6,059 nucleotides of DNA from NCBI GenBank assembly GCA_020853075.1, contig JADYZS010000525.1, positions 1 to 6,059 of the forward strand, given 5' to 3'. Each line of letters begins with the position of its first letter. The stretch's first letter is position 1. The DNA is from Anaerolineae bacterium (GTDB lineage Bacteria > Chloroflexota > Anaerolineae > JADYZS01). Of this stretch, positions 5,278 to 6,059 are shown one piece after another. The position numbers and the translations under genes are program-made. The notes beneath the pieces are model-generated. The model was not told the origin of the DNA and searched no databases. It saw only the letters and a list, made by a program, of their open reading frames with translations.

Positions 5278-5793
5278 ATGTCGGTCGGGCCGGAGTCGCA
5301 GGGCCGGGCCAGCAAGGCCGGTGTCTGGGCTCTCGCGATGGAATTGTTCCAGCGCGGCTACCAGCGCCAGATGGATGGCGACTGGGCGGATGCCATCGCC
5401 TACTACAAGCGATCTATCTCCACCTATCCGACGGCAGAGGCCCACACCTTCCTCGGTTGGGTTTATAGTTTCATGGGCCTTTACGACGAGGCCATGGCTG
5501 AATGTCGCCGCGCGATCAAGGTGGACCCCGGTCTGGGGAATCCCTACAACGACATGGGAGCCTACCTGATTGAGCAAGGACGCCACGACGAGGCACTCCC
5601 CTGGTTGGAAGAGGCTATCCGCGCTCCCCGCTACGAAGCTCGCTGTTATCCCCACTACAACATGGGGCGTATTTACGAGCACAAGGGGGCCTGGCCGCAG
5701 GCCATCGCTTGCTACCGGCGGGCCCTGGCCGAAAACCCCGATTACGAACTGGCGCGCACTGCCTGGATGCGTCTGCAAGCCCGACTGAACTAG
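5278..5793 (+). CDS. Tetratricopeptide repeat protein
   Basis: This 171-residue protein is almost entirely TPR. Four 34-residue units can be placed at about 20-53, 54-87, 88-121 and 125-158, each with the G/A-(8 residues)-Y/G...A pattern and a closing Pro (STYP, KVDP, RAP, AENP). No signal peptide, membrane segment or catalytic domain is seen, so it is probably a cytoplasmic scaffold whose partner is unknown. The strong LGWVYSFMG and NPYNDMGAYLIEQGR segments recall a short TPR protein found in many Chloroflexota genomes; that is recollection, not a search. ATG 5278 is chosen for its AAGGAG 7 nt upstream; an internal ATG at 5338 would also keep all four repeats. It is the only plus-strand gene here, divergent from tpl across 152 bp. 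No clear terminator follows it. Confidence 0.9.
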   Translation: MSVGPESQGRASKAGVWALAMELFQRGYQRQMDGDWADAIAYYKRSISTYPTAEAHTFLGWVYSFMGLYDEAMAECRRAIKVDPGLGNPYNDMGAYLIEQGRHDEALPWLEEAIRAPRYEARCYPHYNMGRIYEHKGAWPQAIACYRRALAENPDYELARTAWMRLQARLN

Positions 5794-5936
5794 CACCCAG
5801 ATAACCTGGCGGCCATTATACGCCCGCTATCTTCCTCCGTCAAACTTCCTCTACGCACCTATCGGTCCTCCCCATTCAACCACTCACCGGATCTTAAGTT
5901 TGCTTTCGCTCCTCGTCATGGCTCACCGGGAAAACA

Positions 5937-5967
5937 AGATGGCCCCGGCGCGAGGCCGGAGCCATCT
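5937..5967 (-). terminator. Rho-independent terminator of the right-edge gene
   Basis: Arms 5937-5949 and 5955-5967 form a 13-bp stem with one mismatch and a 5-nt loop. On the minus strand it is followed by TGTTTTCCC, a short T run. It lies 37 nt after the stop codon of the frame at 6005. On the plus strand no T run follows, so it would serve the convergent TPR transcript poorly. Bases 5794-5936 hold nothing else I can identify. Confidence 0.75.
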
Positions 5968-6004
5968 CGCAGCCATCTATCTGACTCGCGCTAAGTGTCG
6001 CCCT

Positions 6005-6059
6005 TTAGCCTCGTTTCACGATAACCGGCAAACGCACGGTGGAGAAGCCGGGCACGCCG
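6005..6059 (-). CDS. C-terminal end of an unidentified gene (runs off right edge)
   Basis: Only the last 17 residues are visible: GVPGFSTVRLPVIVKRG then TAA at 6007-6005. That the frame is real is supported by the terminator immediately downstream at 5937-5967. The ending resembles the short '-[YFR]LP[VL][VI][VL][RK]' tail that I recall on many secreted or surface proteins of Chloroflexota. A second reading is the end of a histidine kinase ATPase domain (typically G-x-G-S-x-F-x-V-x-L-P), but the glycine spacing fits that less well. No function is assigned. Confidence 0.55.
   Translation of the reverse strand, partial: GVPGFSTVRLPVIVKRG

Noticed and set aside
5251..5796. 181-codon minus-strand open frame
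   Set aside because: It is antisense to the TPR gene, which has a promoter, a ribosome site and clear repeats.

Overview
The window most likely comes from a Chloroflexota (Anaerolineae-like) bacterium. The evidence is indirect: a GC-rich genome with good Shine-Dalgarno sites and sigma70-type -35/-10 boxes, a Rex redox repressor, an AcuA-like acetyltransferase, a short all-TPR protein of a kind common in that phylum, and a truncated reading frame at the right edge ending in an LPVIVKRG tail like those on many Chloroflexota secreted proteins. No rRNA, tRNA, CRISPR array, insertion sequence or prophage signal was seen.

Layout, left to right. Every gene except the TPR gene is on the minus strand, so transcription runs from right to left. 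(1) 1-255: 5' part of an AcuA-like GNAT N-acetyltransferase, cut by the left edge. (2) 404-1027: rex, the NADH/NAD+ sensing repressor, with a strong promoter at 1095-1123 and a hairpin terminator at 345-385. (3) 1233-2387/2390: a Gfo/Idh/MocA-family NAD(P)-dependent oxidoreductase with its own promoter (2464-2492), an inverted repeat at the predicted transcription start, and a terminator at 1156-1185. (4) 2528-3709: queG, epoxyqueuosine reductase, which follows within 6 nt of (5) 3716-5125: a PLP-dependent beta-eliminating lyase whose specificity residues match tyrosine phenol-lyase rather than tryptophanase. (6) 5278-5793, plus strand: a four-repeat TPR protein with a near-consensus promoter at 5199-5227, divergent from the lyase gene. 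(7) 6005-6059: C-terminal end of a minus-strand gene with a terminator at 5937-5967.

How they may work together. tpl and queG form a tight two-gene operon: one enzyme cleaves tyrosine to phenol, pyruvate and ammonia, the other completes queuosine in tRNAs that include tRNA-Tyr. Rex and the AcuA-like acetyltransferase are adjacent, and both have a nearly identical 14-nt element just downstream of their predicted -10 boxes. This suggests shared control by a redox or acetyl-CoA related regulator. The window is mostly ordinary core metabolism. The points most worth checking are the shared rex/acuA element, the clustered TTGTG motifs at the rex promoter, the tpl-queG coupling, and the substrate of the lyase.
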